Below are positions 20,695 to 32,517 of a stretch of 64,000 nucleotides of DNA, piece after piece. The stretch lies in assembly GCA_949987705.1 (NCBI GenBank), contig OX465281.1, forward strand, positions 173,366,516 through 173,430,515, given 5' to 3'. A model generated the notes under the pieces. It ran no database searches. It was not told the origin of the DNA and saw only the letters and a program-made list of their open reading frames with translations. The first letter of the stretch is position 1. Each line of letters starts with the position of its first letter. Source of the stretch: Thereva unica (lineage: Eukaryota > Arthropoda > Insecta > Diptera > Therevidae). The position numbers and the translations under genes are program-made.

Positions 20695-20795
20695 CCGGCC
20701 GATAGTACTTGACATAGCGCAAAGGGCTAGAGACAAGTATTCTTGTCTGCGGGATCTGTGGGGTGCGAGTTCGATCCCAAGGGCTCGCGGTGCTT
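20695..20795 (+). tRNA. Second tRNA-like sequence, divergent
   Basis: A B-box-like GAGTTCGATCC (20767-20777) lies in a short stem-loop context GCGAGTTCGATCCCAAGGGC, followed by TTTTTTTT. The A box is poor. It lies only 60 bp after the first tRNA-like unit, so the pair may be a dimeric SINE. Confidence 0.35.
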
Positions 20796-21288
20796 TTTTT
20801 TCTATATATCGACAAAATAATTATTTTTTAATTTCCTTCGGGGAATTTTGTTCCATATTAAACAAGTTTTCGACGTGAATGCGTCTGTAAATTTGTTTCC
20901 AGAACAAAAGCCGATAAGAACGAAATTATGGCGAAATTTGCAGCTCAGAAAACTATTGTTTATATCGAATAAATAAATATACCATGACGTGGATGAAGAA
21001 TCAAAGAAGTTTATTGTTTACATTTAATTTCCCCGATATCAATGGCAACTTAACTTTTTATATGCCTGCAAATTCATATCAACTGCAAATTTTGCACATA
21101 CGTATAGTTCGCATGACAATACAATCTGCAATCAAATTTTGCAATTGCGCTCCCCGACCCCAGACATGGGTATCAAATGAAAAGGTGTGGCAAGTAGAAT
21201 ACACTTCGCTATGTGGCGTCGTAAAAACGTAGGCTCCTTGCAATGACAGGCAAATATTAAAAAAAGAATGGACTAAAAAGCACGAAAT

Positions 21289-21664
21289 AAAAAAAAAATT
21301 TAAAAACCGACTTCAGAAAAAAACCCGCGATGCACAAAAAAGGATGAAATAATTGTTTGTAATTCTTAACAACATCAATCCAATAAGAATGGATCTAGAA
21401 AGAAGAATCACTTTTGAAGACGGTGCCAGGTAGTAGTTGACTTTGATTGCATTAACTCTTGCTTCGGCAATTGTTCACATTTCTTTGTTAGGCTTATGCC
21501 CTTAATATATCACCCACATGTGTTAGCACCGTCTTCAAAAGTGATTCTTCTTTCTAGATCCATTCTTATTGGATTGATGTTGTTAAGAATTACAAACAAT
21601 TATTTCATCCTTTTTTGTGCATCGCGGGTTTTTTTCTGAAGTCGGTTTTTAAAATTTTTTTTTA
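21289..21664. mobile_element. Foldback element with 138 bp arms
   Basis: The arms 21289-21426 and 21526-21664 are almost perfect complements (AACCGACTTCAG at the outside, GACGGTGC at the inside) around a 99 bp spacer. The outer ends match the AACCGACTTCAAAAAA family at 20285. Confidence 0.9.
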
Positions 21665-21689
21665 TTGCAATTATGTTCCACCGAGCCCA

Positions 21690-22440
21690 CGACATGGGTA
21701 TCAAATGAATACAGTAAACTGTGTGACGTAATTTTAAATCTAATAGAATTGCCATCATAAAATGGCGGAATACATATAATAAACTAAAAAGTAGAAAATA
21801 AAATAAAAGGTTAAAAAAAAATTTTTAAAAAAAATTCTTTTAATTAACTAAAAAATGTACTGAAAAGTACAAAATAAAAAATGATCAAAAATGCGCCATT
21901 CTCTTCCCTTTGCACTCGAAGCTTTTTTTCACTCATAATACCAGCAACTCGAATCAATTTCAATAGAAAAACCATATTCACATATAAGCACATATAAGTA
22001 AATGATATGCGCATAAAAAGAAAAGTCATAGTTGTATTTTGAAGTTATTACGATTTGTTTTTGTCCTTATGTTATGAACTGAAAATTATTTGCATTGTCT
22101 CCATAGCGGAGCCCTCGAGTTTGAAGATAAATTTTAAATGGCTCCGCTCCGGAGCCCTCGAGTGCAAAGGGTTAATTAACTTTTTCATTAAAATTGAAAT
22201 TTCACGCTTTCTTTTAAATTTTTTTTTATTTTTTACTTTTCAGTACATTTTTTAGTTAAAAAAAAAAAATTTTTTTAACCTTTTATTTTTTTATTAGTTC
22301 ATTTTAAAAAGCGTGTTTTTAGTTTTTAAAGTAAAAACTTTTTTAACCACGTTGCGCACCTTTGCGTCACGGTCAATTTTTTGCGTGCCGTGGGGGAACA
22401 ATTTGGCTTTGGGGATTTTAATTTGTATTGTATGAATTAT
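21690..22440. repeat. Mosaic repeat with palindromic arms, shared with 61514-62060
   Basis: It contains GAGCCCACGACATGGG, ATGGCGGAATACATATAATA and arms around TAACTAAAAAATGTACTGAAAAG (21840-21870), with the complement at 22235-22260. Inner short repeats GAGCCCTCGAGT occur at 22108 and 22150. It corresponds inverted to 61514-62060, and the 22285-22440 tail also matches 2108-2275. Confidence 0.75.
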
Positions 22441-22589
22441 CTATAATAACATTCTAGTTGTGCCATTTTCAACATTTTTCGAAATCGAAATCAATGGAGC
22501 AATTTTTTAGAAGAGATTTTTTTTATTTTATGTTTTTTTGTTTGACCGGAAGAGAATTTTTTACAGAGAGAATTTACAGCAGAGAATTA

Positions 22590-22808
22590 GGGCCTGGTCA
22601 AAAACGCATGAGTTATGCTTTGCAGCATGCAGCCAGTTCAAAAACAGCTGCAAAGCAGGTCATAATGCAAATATAAAAACTGGTGAAAGACCTTTGTTTG
22701 TAGGGCGTGAAAAGCGCGTCGGCTGCTTTTGTCAAAGCAGAAGCAAAAGTGCTGCACTTACTTTTCTGCACATGCGATCAAAATATTTGAATGTTTTTGA
22801 CCAGGCCC
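22590..22808. mobile_element. 219 bp PIF/Harbinger-type MITE
   Basis: Ends GGGCCTGGTCAAAAAC (22590-22605) and complement (22793-22808) are flanked by TTA on both sides (22587-22589, 22809-22811). The short open frames across it are not genes. Confidence 0.9.
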
Positions 22809-23729
22809 TTACAGAAACGAGCTGCTGCTGTGTTCTAAGTTTTTGGGGCAGTCGCCGAACAAACCCTAGGTATCTTTCGATTCTCGAATATAATTGTGTT
22901 TGTATACAAGTCGCAACGTGTTTGTAGGGCTCACATTTTAATTTAATTACTCAATCTCCACGCACGTTCTTGTCCTTCATTCCAGTAGTAGTACAATACA
23001 TCTTTATTTTTTTAGCCACAAGTAGAACAAAACTAATTTATTTTTATAGTCAGTAGCATTTGTGTTTCTCTCACAGCCGCGAAAATATCACTCGCAATTA
23101 ATAGGTGTTTTTGTTTTTTAATAAAAAAAGTTGTTGTTTTTTAATAAAAAGTGATTATTGTTTGTGCCGTTGTTGAAAAATGACGACTATAGACAATATT
23201 GTCGAAGACAGCAAGTTTTCGATGACTATTTCGGACATTGTTAGTTCGTTGGACTCTGAGAAATCGTCTTTAACATCCTGTGACACAGCGGCCCCCAGTG
23301 GCTCTTCATCATCTTTACAATCGCGTCTTATTTTACTCGACGGAACTTTTTCAGGTATTTACCAGAAGAATCTGCAGGTAATAAGGTTACAGATTTGTGT
23401 ATGAGATGTCCAAAAGATCACATAACGAAAGTTAAAGGATTTAATAACTGTACATCTTAAGCCACCTCAAGCGGAAACACGGAAAAGAATGCATCGATGA
23501 GTATCAAACATACGCGAAGAAAAAGAGAACAGACGTACACAGAAAAAACGACAGTGTTAGTCTAACTAAAGCGACAAGGAAAAAGAACGACGAGAAAAAA
23601 CTTACGCAAGAGCAATTCGATGAAAACATTGTGAAATGTTTCATCCACTCTATGATCCCATTACGTACTGTAGAAGATCCATATTTTGCAACCATTTTCT
23701 CTGACTTAAAAATATCTAAAAAGGGTCTT

Positions 23730-25166
23730 ATTAACTTCCCAGTATAGGAAGTTATTGTATTCGGTCCGAAAATCGAAATCGAAAATTTCAACGTAATTTC
23801 ATCTTTCAAGGTCCCAGGAGCATTTTAAGCAAAAAATTGGGAGGAAGTATGTGTGTGTGTGTGTGTATGTGCGTACGGATGTGGTCATTTTTTCCTGCAC
23901 GATATCGCGCGAACCAAAACTGATATCGACTTCGTTGAGGTGTCGTTCGAAGCGTATTAACCGAAATATGATCTGAAAAGATTTTCATGAAATTCGGTCC
24001 AGCCGTTTTTTTGTTTAAGCAACGTAAGTGATTTTTGTACCTACACAATATCGCCCGAACCACGAAAGATATTGACTTACTTGAGGTGCCGTTCGAAGCG
24101 TATTAGCGACAATATAATCTGAAAAGATTTTTATAATATTCGGTCCAGCGGTTTTTTGATTTAAATGACATAAGTGATTTTTGTACCTGCACGATATCGC
24201 GCGAACTATAAAAGATATCGACTTAGTTGAGGTGCCGTTCGAAGAGTATTAACCAAAATATGATCTGAAAAGATTTTCATAAAATTCGGTCGAGCCGTTT
24301 TTTTGTTTAAGCGGCGTAAGTGATTTTTGTACCTGCACGATATCGCCCGAACCACGAAAGATTTTGACTTACTTGAGGTGCCGTTCGAAGCGTATTAGCG
24401 ACAATATAATCTGAAAATATTTTTATAATATTCGGTCCAGCGGGTTTTTGGTTTAACTGACTTAAGTGAGTTTTGTACCTGCACGATACCGCGCGAACTA
24501 AAAACTATATCGACTTCATTGAGGTGCCGAAAAACATTAATTCATCAATTTTATATACATTTTCGTCATCCTAATGTAAGTAAGTGCGCACATTTAGTTT
24601 GACATTTTAGCGAAAATATTGATAAACAATTGTGACAAATTCTCGGTATTATAGATAATACTCTATATCGTGGGTTTAAAAGCAGAAATCACTAAGTCAA
24701 AAACCATAGTTTTTAGTAAATCGATATTTAAGATGTTTGTGTCTCTCAAAATTTTGTAATGGCATATAATAGTAATCGGCTCAGTATACATTGTTTTTTA
24801 GATTTCTTAGTTTAGTTTACAAAAGAATTCAAATAATTATTTAATTCTTATACTGGATTTTTAGATTAAAATGAAAAAACGCAACGACTTAATGAGTTTT
24901 GGCAGAAATGATTTTGTAGTTTTGTGTCATTATGGACAAGGTAAATCCGAAACTAGCCCCCTAAAAACCTTAACAATATTAGTTTGCGGGCTATAAGGTA
25001 TTGCCAGTATAAAGTTGGCATTATAAGACTTACTTTAGTATAAAAAACTAAAAACTTGAAAAATTGTACTTAGTGAATTCTGCTTGTAAACTAACGATAT
25101 TGCCTATTGTTCATTTATTATTAAAATATCCAATCATATATTCAACATCCATCATACTGGGAAGTT
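23730..25166 (+). mobile_element. Helentron/HINE-like element, copy 2, inside the hAT gene
   Basis: It starts ATTAACTTCCC with hairpin AACTTCC-CAGTATA-GGAAGTT (23733-23753), followed by a TG microsatellite (23847-23868). Four to five tandem units of about 148 bp run from 23900 to 24530. It ends ATACTGGGAAGTT (25154-25166), the inverted counterpart of the first 13 bases. A 436 bp MITE (copy C) is nested near the right end. Terminal inverted AACTTCCCAGTAT, tandem repeats and a microsatellite support a HINE-like design. Confidence 0.65.
24665..25100 (+). mobile_element. 438 bp MITE family, copy C (436 bp)
   Basis: It runs ATATCGTGGGTTTAAAAGC to complement GCTTGTAAACTAACGATAT. It is a stand-alone copy, which shows that copies A and B in Harbinger element 1 are independent MITEs and not that element's termini. 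Confidence 0.88.
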
Positions 25167-26332
25167 GATCGTGTGGACCGAAAGGGTCGAACCCACATCC
25201 CAACTAGTTTTAATTAGTCGACGAACCCTAGGACGTCGTATAGAAAACTTCTACGAAAAGCAAGTGACGGAGATTAAATCTAAATTAAAAGAAGTTGACT
25301 ATGTGTGCACAACATTAGATATCTGGTCCAGTAAAAAGAGAAGTTTCATTGGTGTGACAGCACACTGGATTTCAAGTGATCTACGTAGAATATCGGTAGC
25401 GTTAGCCTGCCAAAGATTTAAAGGAATCCACAACTATGATCGGATATCTGAAATAGTTCAAGGAATTAATGCCGATTTTGACCACGATGCGAATAAAATA
25501 GTTGCATCAGCAACTGATAATGGTCGTAACTTTATAAAAGCCTTTAAAATATTTGGAGTGAAACTCAGCAACATTGAACTTGAAGATGAGTCTTCAGCAA
25601 TTATATCCGACAGTCACCTGCCTGAAGACACTTCTGAATCCGAAGTTGAAGAAGAAGAAATGCCCAATGTTTATTTGCTGCCTGCACATCTACTATGCTC
25701 TGCGCACACATTAAGCCTATGTGCAACTACGGATGCGAATAAAATTTTAAATGAAAAAAATACTCCATTGTCAGATATGCATGCCGGAGTTATGAGAAAA
25801 TGCAATGCTTTATGGAAGGCAGCAGGGCGGCCAAAGACAGCTGAAATAGTTCAAGATATATTGCAACACACCTTAAGTCGCCCCAGTGAAACCAGGTGGA
25901 ATAGTTTGTTTGATGCGCTTAAGCAAATCTCTAATTTAAAAGACAAAAACCTGCTCTTACACAAATCTCTAAATATAAAAAATGCTATCAGAGAAAACGA
26001 ATTTGATTATTTACAAGAGCACTTAACGAGTGGCAGAAGCCCTCGATATCACGCAGAGTGACTCCAATACATATTACGAAATAATACTGCCATGCCTTTT
26101 GTCGTTAAGAAAAAAGTTACAGAAAATATAAAAAAAATAACACTTTTACTTATTGTAAACCTTTAATAAAGTCATACAGGCAAAGTGTCGAAAAAAGATT
26201 TGAGAAAATGTTTGATATAAGCACTCCAGTAGCGGAAAATGCGGCCATTGCTGCTTTGTCATACCCGCGCTTTAAAAACAAGTGGTTGACCTGTTTAGAT
26301 CCCGCGAGTCGTACGAAAATTTTAAAGTTCTA

Positions 26333-26844
26333 GTTTTAATTAACTTATTCCTTATTGCATAATTGAAGAGGTTAATTAAGTTTTATATCCGTCGGTCTCC
26401 GTCCGTAAATTTCACAGCTGAGTTACCGATGCCGTGAAAGGTAATGTTTCAAACAACGGAGAAAAACGTAAAGCTAAAATTAAAATAAATTAGAATTGAA
26501 TTAAATTATAAATATGAACTTGTGTTGAAAATATAAACATATATGTACCCCGCGCCCGTCTCTTCCATGGTTAGGCTAGGTGATTCTTCGTGTTTTACTA
26601 TACTTATATACAGAGACAGACATTTGAAAACTGTATTTCGCCTTGTGCACATGTGACACATGTGAAACTTGAGTAAGTAATTCGTAAAATTTTTTTATAT
26701 ATTTTCCTTACATTTTTAAGATAAACAAGAAGCTATTAAGCCAGAAAAAACATTTTGTCACACTAAAAAAAATTTTCAGACCACTGTGCGAGGGCGTAGT
26801 AAAGAAAAAGGGAAGCCGCAATTTTGCGTACACCGCCATTTTTA
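26333..26844. other. No gene recognised
   Basis: AT-rich sequence after the hAT gene, without repeats or frames that I can identify. Confidence 0.45.
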
Positions 26845-27105
26845 ATATGGAATGAAGCCACACAAGTATTAGTATTCTATATGTCATACCCTTTCCGATT
26901 GGCTTGTAAATAAAAAGGTGATCCGCCTTTTTGTGTTGGTCGCCTTTTCATTTTCTAATAACGCCACACAGGTAATTGCATTCTATTTATCATACCCTTT
27001 CATTTGATATCCATGCCGGGGGTCGGGGAATGCAATTGCAAAATTCTGGCGCCATCTTGGAGCCACCATCTTGATTTTTTCCAAAATAGTGCGATGGTAT
27101 TGTCA
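26845..27105. repeat. Divergent unit of the 270 bp repeat
   Basis: It retains CGCCACACAGGTAATTGCATTC, CATACCCTTTCATTTGATATCC and GGCGCCATCTTGGAGCCACC in the same order as the 269 bp array (cores such as CTTTCATTTGATA). It is much older than the array at the window end. Confidence 0.7.
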
Positions 27106-27109
27106 CGCG

Positions 27110-29580
27110 AAATATTTATATCTTGAATGAACTGCCTACGTTTTTGAACTGCCAGAATCCCTCCCTACTCGATATTCTAGCTACCACTGCCACGGATGCT
27201 GTATTAAAACACAGTCAAATCTCCCCGCCTAGTTTTCTTGATCATGACCTACTATTTCTCTCAACTAAGTTTGCATTTTCTCCTCCCTCTTCATCTTCTT
27301 CCATTTCGTATCGTGACTATAGCAATATTAATTTAGATCAGCTTTCTGAAGTCGCTGCGGCAATGCGGTGGGATGATATCTATTACACCACTTGTATCGA
27401 CACTAAAGTTGATCTATTAACTGCTTTTATTCATCACCTTTTCGATCAGTGTGTCCCTATAGTAACGAGAAGGCGCCAGGTATCTCGCCATTGTCCATGG
27501 TATTCCCGTGAAATCCGCGATCTGATAAATCAGCGTGAGTTTATGTATAGGCGCTATCGCAAGACCAGAATTCCTAGGTATCGTAATGCTTACAAACAAT
27601 TACGCAACCTAATCACTTGTAAAGTCAAATCTGCTAAACGGGAATTTTACTCCCGCAAGCTTGATCCCGCTCTAAATTCCAAACAACTTTGGTCCAATAT
27701 TCGTTCTTTACGTTCTTCGTTCACCTTCTGATGTAGATGTAAATCTTCTCAATGCTTCCTTTATTCAATTTCCTCCCGATAACAAACTCTCCTCTCCCAC
27801 GTACTCCCCTTCATCTAGCTCACTCAGTACTGATGGTTTCAACTTTCGTTGTGTAGACTCCTGTGAAGTTCTTGAAACATTGCTGTCCATCTCATCTAAC
27901 AGTATCGGTTGTGATGAAGTTTCTCCGCGATTTCTTAAGTTACTCTCTCCACTAATTCTGGAAACCATCACTCATATCTTTAATTACTGCGTGACAACTT
28001 CACAAGTGCCCCTGATTTGGAAAAAGTCTGTTGTGATTCCATTACCAAAGAAATCCTGACCAGTCGATTTAACAGATTATCGTCCTATTAGTATTCTTCC
28101 CTTTCTTGCCAAAGTCTTTGAGAAAATTCTCTTCGGTCAGATCACGCGCTATATTGAATCTAACAATTTCCTTTCTAAACTACAATCTGGCTTCCGTAAA
28201 AACCATAGCTGCGAAACTGCTGTATTGAGGGTAACTTCAGATCTTCGTTCAGTCCTCGATCAGGGTGATGTAGGTTTACTTGTTCTTCTTGATTTCTCCA
28301 AAGCATTTGACTCTGTAGTTCACTCGCGTTTGCTTTCCAAACTTAGGACATTCTATAATTTTTCTTCTTCTGCCATCAGACTTTTCTCCTCCCTTCTGTC
28401 TAATAGGTCACAGTGTGTTCGTCATAACGGGGTTGCGTCTTCATTCCTACCAGTACTCGTAGGGGTTCCACAAGGCTCAATTCTCGGTCCTCTCCTTTTC
28501 TCCCTGTATGTCAATGATGTTACCTCCGTTATTCAACGCTGCTCATTTCATCTATATGCTGATGATCTTCAGTTGTACACCTCGTATCCTCCTAGTAAAA
28601 TCAGATCTTGCATCTCAAATCTTAATGATATTCTGTCCCAAATAAATGAGTGGAGTTCTTCCAATTTTCTCAAATTAAATCCTAATAAGTCCAAAGCACT
28701 CATCCTTAAACGTCCCAATAGGTCCCTGGACAATATTCCAAATATCGTCCTTGATAATATTCCTCTTCCCTTTGTTGAATGTGTCAATAATCTCGGTATT
28801 ATTATTAATGACAGACTATCCTGCTGCGATCATGTCTCACTTATACTCTCCAAGATCTATGGCACATTGCGTAAACTTTGGCTCTATGGTAATCTCTTAC
28901 CACAATCTATTCGTGCCAAGCTAGTTAAAACTCTCGTGGTGCCACATTTTCTTTATGGTGCCCTTGTTTACATTTCTTTTGACTCATCTTGTCGTCAACG
29001 TCTTAAGGTAGCATTTAATGATTGTCTACGGTATATTTTCCACTTGAGACGCTCGGATCATGTGTCAGGCATACAAAATTCTTTATTAGGTCATGACATT
29101 TTTCGTCTTCTTGACATCATGGCACTGGTCCTCCTACATAAAGCATTTTATGCTAAAAGTCCTGTATACCTCTCCGACTTCCTAACTCCTTTACAGTCCT
29201 TGAGATCAATCAAATTCCTTATACCTGCTCATTTGTCCCTAATTGGTAGTCGCTCCTTCTTTGTGTATACAATTAGACTTTGGAATTGCCTTCCTAACAC
29301 AATAAAAAGGATAGGCATAACAGCAGCTTTCAGAAAGCAAGCATCTAGTTTTCTCTCTTCCTCTTCCTCATCTTTTCTTTAGTTTTTTTATTTCCTTTCT
29401 ATTTTTTTCCCCTATCTAACCCTCTTATCTATCCCCTATATTTTTCTTTTCACTTCTACATTATTTATTTAAGGCTAGTTTAAGTCATTTTTTTAAGATT
29501 TAAATATTTTTTCTTGCCGTTTGTTCTGTATTTTAAAAGATGTAGTTCTTGTGTACTGCCCCAATAAATGTAAAAAAAAA
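27110..29580 (+). mobile_element. 5'-truncated LINE (jockey/CR1 group)
   Basis: It runs from the middle of the endonuclease to the 3' UTR and a short A tail (29570-29580) that abuts satellite. A second, 3'-only copy lies at 60922-61512 on the minus strand. Confidence 0.85.
27123..29382 (+). pseudogene. Endonuclease C-terminus and reverse transcriptase of the LINE
   Basis: 27123-27731 codes the last part of the endonuclease (LDILATTATDAV, then DHDLLF) and a basic linker (WYSREIRDLINQREFMYRRY). A frameshift near 27725 leads to RT. Its motifs are GCDEVSPRFLK, LTDYRPISILPFLAKVFEKI, QSGFRKNHSCETAV, LLDFSKAFDSVVHSRLL, GVPQGSILGPLLFSLY and YADD at 28555-28566. A C-terminal region follows with RSDHVSGIQNSLLG and IPAHLSLIGSRSFFVY. 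One in-frame TGA lies at 28057-28059. The clade within the jockey/CR1 group was not resolved. Confidence 0.85.
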
Positions 29581-30497
29581 CAAAATTGCCAAAATTAGTC
29601 CGCCATTTTGAATTTTAAAATTTTGATCACAAATTTGTCATTTGGATCCCTCAAAACCCCCTGACACTAATTTTCAGTACAATCGGAACACAATTGCCAA
29701 AACTAGTCCGCCATTTTGAATTTTAAAATTTTAACCACAAATTTGTCATTTGGATCCCTCAAAACCCCCCGACACTAATTTTCAGCACAATCGGTGCACA
29801 ATTGCCAAAACTAGTCCGCCATTTTGAATTTTAAAATTTTAACAACAAATTTGTCATTTGGATCCCTCAAAACCCCCCGACACTAATTTTCAGCACAATC
29901 GGAGCACAATTTCCAAAATTAGTCCGCCATTTTGAATTTTAAAATTTTAACCACAAATTTGTCATTTGGATCCCTCAAAACCCCCTGACACTAATTTACA
30001 TTACAATCGGAACACAATTGCCAAAACTAGTCTGCCATTTAGAATTTTAAAATTTTAACCACAAATTTGTCATTTGGATCCCTCAAAACCCCCCGACACT
30101 AATTTTCAGCACAATCGGAGCACAATTTCCAAAATTAGTCCGCCATTTTGAATTTTAAATTTTTAACCACAAATTTGTCATTTGGATCCCTCAAAACCCC
30201 TTGACACTAATTTACATTACAATCGGAACACAATTGCCAAAACTAGTCCGCCATTTTGAATTTTAAAATTTTAACCACAAATTTGTCATTTGGATCCCTC
30301 AAAACCCCTCGCCACTAATTTTCATTACAATCGGAACACAATTGCCAAAATTAGTCCGCCATTTTGAATTTTAAAATTTTAACCACAAATTTGTCATTTG
30401 GATCCCTCAAAACCCCCCGACACTAATTTTCAGTACAATCGGAACACAATTGCCAAAACTAGTCCGCCATTTTGAATTTTAAAATTTTAACCACAAA
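29581..30497. repeat. 108 bp satellite, array 2
   Basis: Tandem units with CCGCCATTTTGAATTTTAAA, ACCACAAATTTGTCATTTGG and ATCCCTCAAAACCCCCCGAC. The core recurs at 29602, 29710 and 29818, an exact 108 bp period. Most units carry GGATCC. Confidence 0.95.
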
Positions 30498-30872
30498 GGA
30501 CACCGCACAAATTATATGAGAAAAGGGTCCCGGCGGATTTGGCTGAAATTGAAGTATGTTAGTCAGTGGGGGTAGACGAACAAAAAATTGTAAGGGGGAG
30601 GGGGGGTAAATCGTAACGGTTAGCCGCTAGGGCGTTTTGAAATTTTTTGATAGATGTTTTTATATCACCCTGTATTTTTGTAACCCTGTGAAATATTTTC
30701 GTGAATAAGGTGGCAATTTACGCAGAATACTCCCACCTAGCTAAAACTGTAAAATTCGAGGTTCTCACCAACCAACTTTTATGCTACGGCCTTTACTTTT
30801 GAAGTTATAAGCAATTTTAATGTGAAAATTGGCTTTATTTCGTACTTATTTGGTACTTTTCGACAAAGCTGA
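30498..30872 (+). mobile_element. Spy-like element P, left half only
   Basis: It starts GGACACCGCACAAATTATATG directly after satellite ACCACAAA (core GGACACCGCACAAATTAT). It is identical over its length to the left arm of the complete copy at 31619-32517, then runs into reverse-oriented satellite at CGACAAAGCTG. The right half is missing. Confidence 0.8.
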
Positions 30873-31618
30873 AAATTTTAAAATTCAAAATGGCGGACTA
30901 GTTTTGGCAATTGTGTTCCAATTGTACTGAAAATTAGTGTCGGGGGGTTTTGAGGGATCCAAATGTCAAATTTGTGGTTAAAATTTTAAAATTCAAAATG
31001 GCGGACTAGTTTTGGCAATTGTGTTCCGATTGTACTGAAAATTAGTGTCAGGGGGTTTTGACGGATCCAAATGACAAATTTGTGATCAAAATTTTAAAAT
31101 TCAAAATGGCGGACTAATTTTGGCAATTGTGTTCCGATTGTAATGAAAATTAGTGTCGAGGGGTTTTGAGGGATCCAAATGACAAATTTGTGGCCAAAAT
31201 TTTAAATTTCAAAATATCGGACTAATTTTGGAAATTGTGCTCCGATTGTGCTGAAAATTAGTGTCGGGGGGTTTTGAGGGATCCAAATGACAAATTTGTG
31301 GTTAAAATTTTAAAATTCGAAATGGCGGACTAGATTTGGCAATTGTGCACCGATTGTGCTGTAAATTAGTGTCGGGGGGTTTTGAAGGATCCAAATGACA
31401 AATTTGTGGTTAAAATTTTAAAATTCAAAATGGCGGACTAGTTTTGGCAATTGTGTTCCGATTGTACTGAAAATTAGTGTCGGGGGGTTTTGAGGGATCC
31501 AAATGACAAATTTGTGGTTAAAATTTTAAAATTCTAAATGGCGGACTAGTTTTGGCAATTCTGCACCGATTGTGCTGTAAATTAGTGTCGGGGGGTTTTG
31601 AGGGATTCAAATGACAAA
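30873..31618. repeat. 108 bp satellite, array 3 (reverse orientation)
   Basis: About seven units read as reverse complement (AAAATTCAAAATGGCGGACT). They mirror 32518-33262, including private variants such as GACATTT in place of GTCATTT. Confidence 0.95.
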
Positions 31619-32517
31619 GGACACCGCACAAATTATATGAGAAAAGGGTCCCGGCGGATTTGGCTGAAATTGAAGTATGTTAGTCAGTGGGGGTAGACGA
31701 ACAAAAAATTGTAAGGGGGAGGAGGGGTAAATCGTAACGGTTAGCCGCTAGGGCGTTTTGAAATTTTTTGATAGATGTTTTTATATCACCCTGTATTTTT
31801 GTAACCCTGTGAAATATTTTCGTGAATAAGGTGGCAATTTACGCAGAATACTCCCACCTAGCTAAAACTGTAAAATTCGAGGTTCTCACCAACCAACTTT
31901 TATGCTACGGCCTTTACTTTTGAAGTTATAAGCAATTTTAATGTGAAAATTGGCTTTATTTCGTACTTATTTGGTACTTTTCGACAAAGCTGCGGTGGAA
32001 AAGTACGAGAAAAGTACGAAATAAAGCCAATTTTCACATTAAAATTGCTTACAACTTCAAAAGTAAAGGCCGTAGCATAAAAGTTGTACTGACCTTATTC
32101 ATAGGAACTTGTCCAAGCTTTCCAATTTTGTAAAAAAAAAATTAATTAACTACGTATTTTTTGGAGAAAAAGGTGGTTGAACTTGAAATTTTAGTGAAAA
32201 AAACAAAACTTTGATTTTGACGACCCATAACTCTAAAAGTTGGTGGGTTAGAACCTCGAATTTTACAGTTTTAGCTAGGTGGGAGTATTCTGCGTAAATT
32301 GCCACCTTATTCACGAAAATATTTCACAGGGTTACAAAAATACAGGGTGATATAAAAACATCTATCAAAAAATTTCAAAACGCCCTAGCGGCTAACCGTT
32401 ACGATTTACCCCCCCTCCCCCTTACAATTTTTTGTTCGTCTACCCCCACTGACTAACATACTTCAATTTCAGCCAAATCCGCCGGGACCCTTTTCTCATA
32501 TAATTTGTGCGGTGTCC
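31619..32517. mobile_element. Spy-like foldback element P, complete copy
   Basis: It is bounded by GGACACCGCACAAATTAT at 31619 and its complement ending GTGCGGTGTCC at 32517. The left neighbour is ATGACAAA and the right neighbour TTTGTCAT, with no duplication. The arms (about 360 bp) are near-perfect complements; the right arm has about 150 extra bases (32084-32240). Precise insertion between AAA and TTT without a TSD is the hallmark of Spy transposons, relatives of Harbinger/ISL2EU. No transposase is present. Confidence 0.75.

Larger units (their letters stand above)
23180..26332 (+). pseudogene. hAT transposase gene, BED finger, split by a Helentron-like element
   Basis: The N-terminus MTTIDNIVEDSKFSMTISD is Ser/Thr-rich. 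After frame changes near 23356 and 23457, a BED zinc finger follows (CMRCPKDHITKVKG, SHLKRKHGKEC). The region QFDENIVKCFIHSMIPLRTVEDPYF is typical of hAT proteins. Coding stops at about 23727 in the insertion and resumes at 25167 with SRRTLGRRIENFYE, YVCTTLDIWSSKKRSF, ATDNGRNFIKAF and LLCSAHTLSL, and then RPSETRWNSLFDAL. After 26040 frames shift again, but the dimerisation tail survives as ENAAIAALSYPRFKNKWL near 26245-26295. The product cannot be made by this copy. The element's own termini were not found. Confidence 0.85.
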
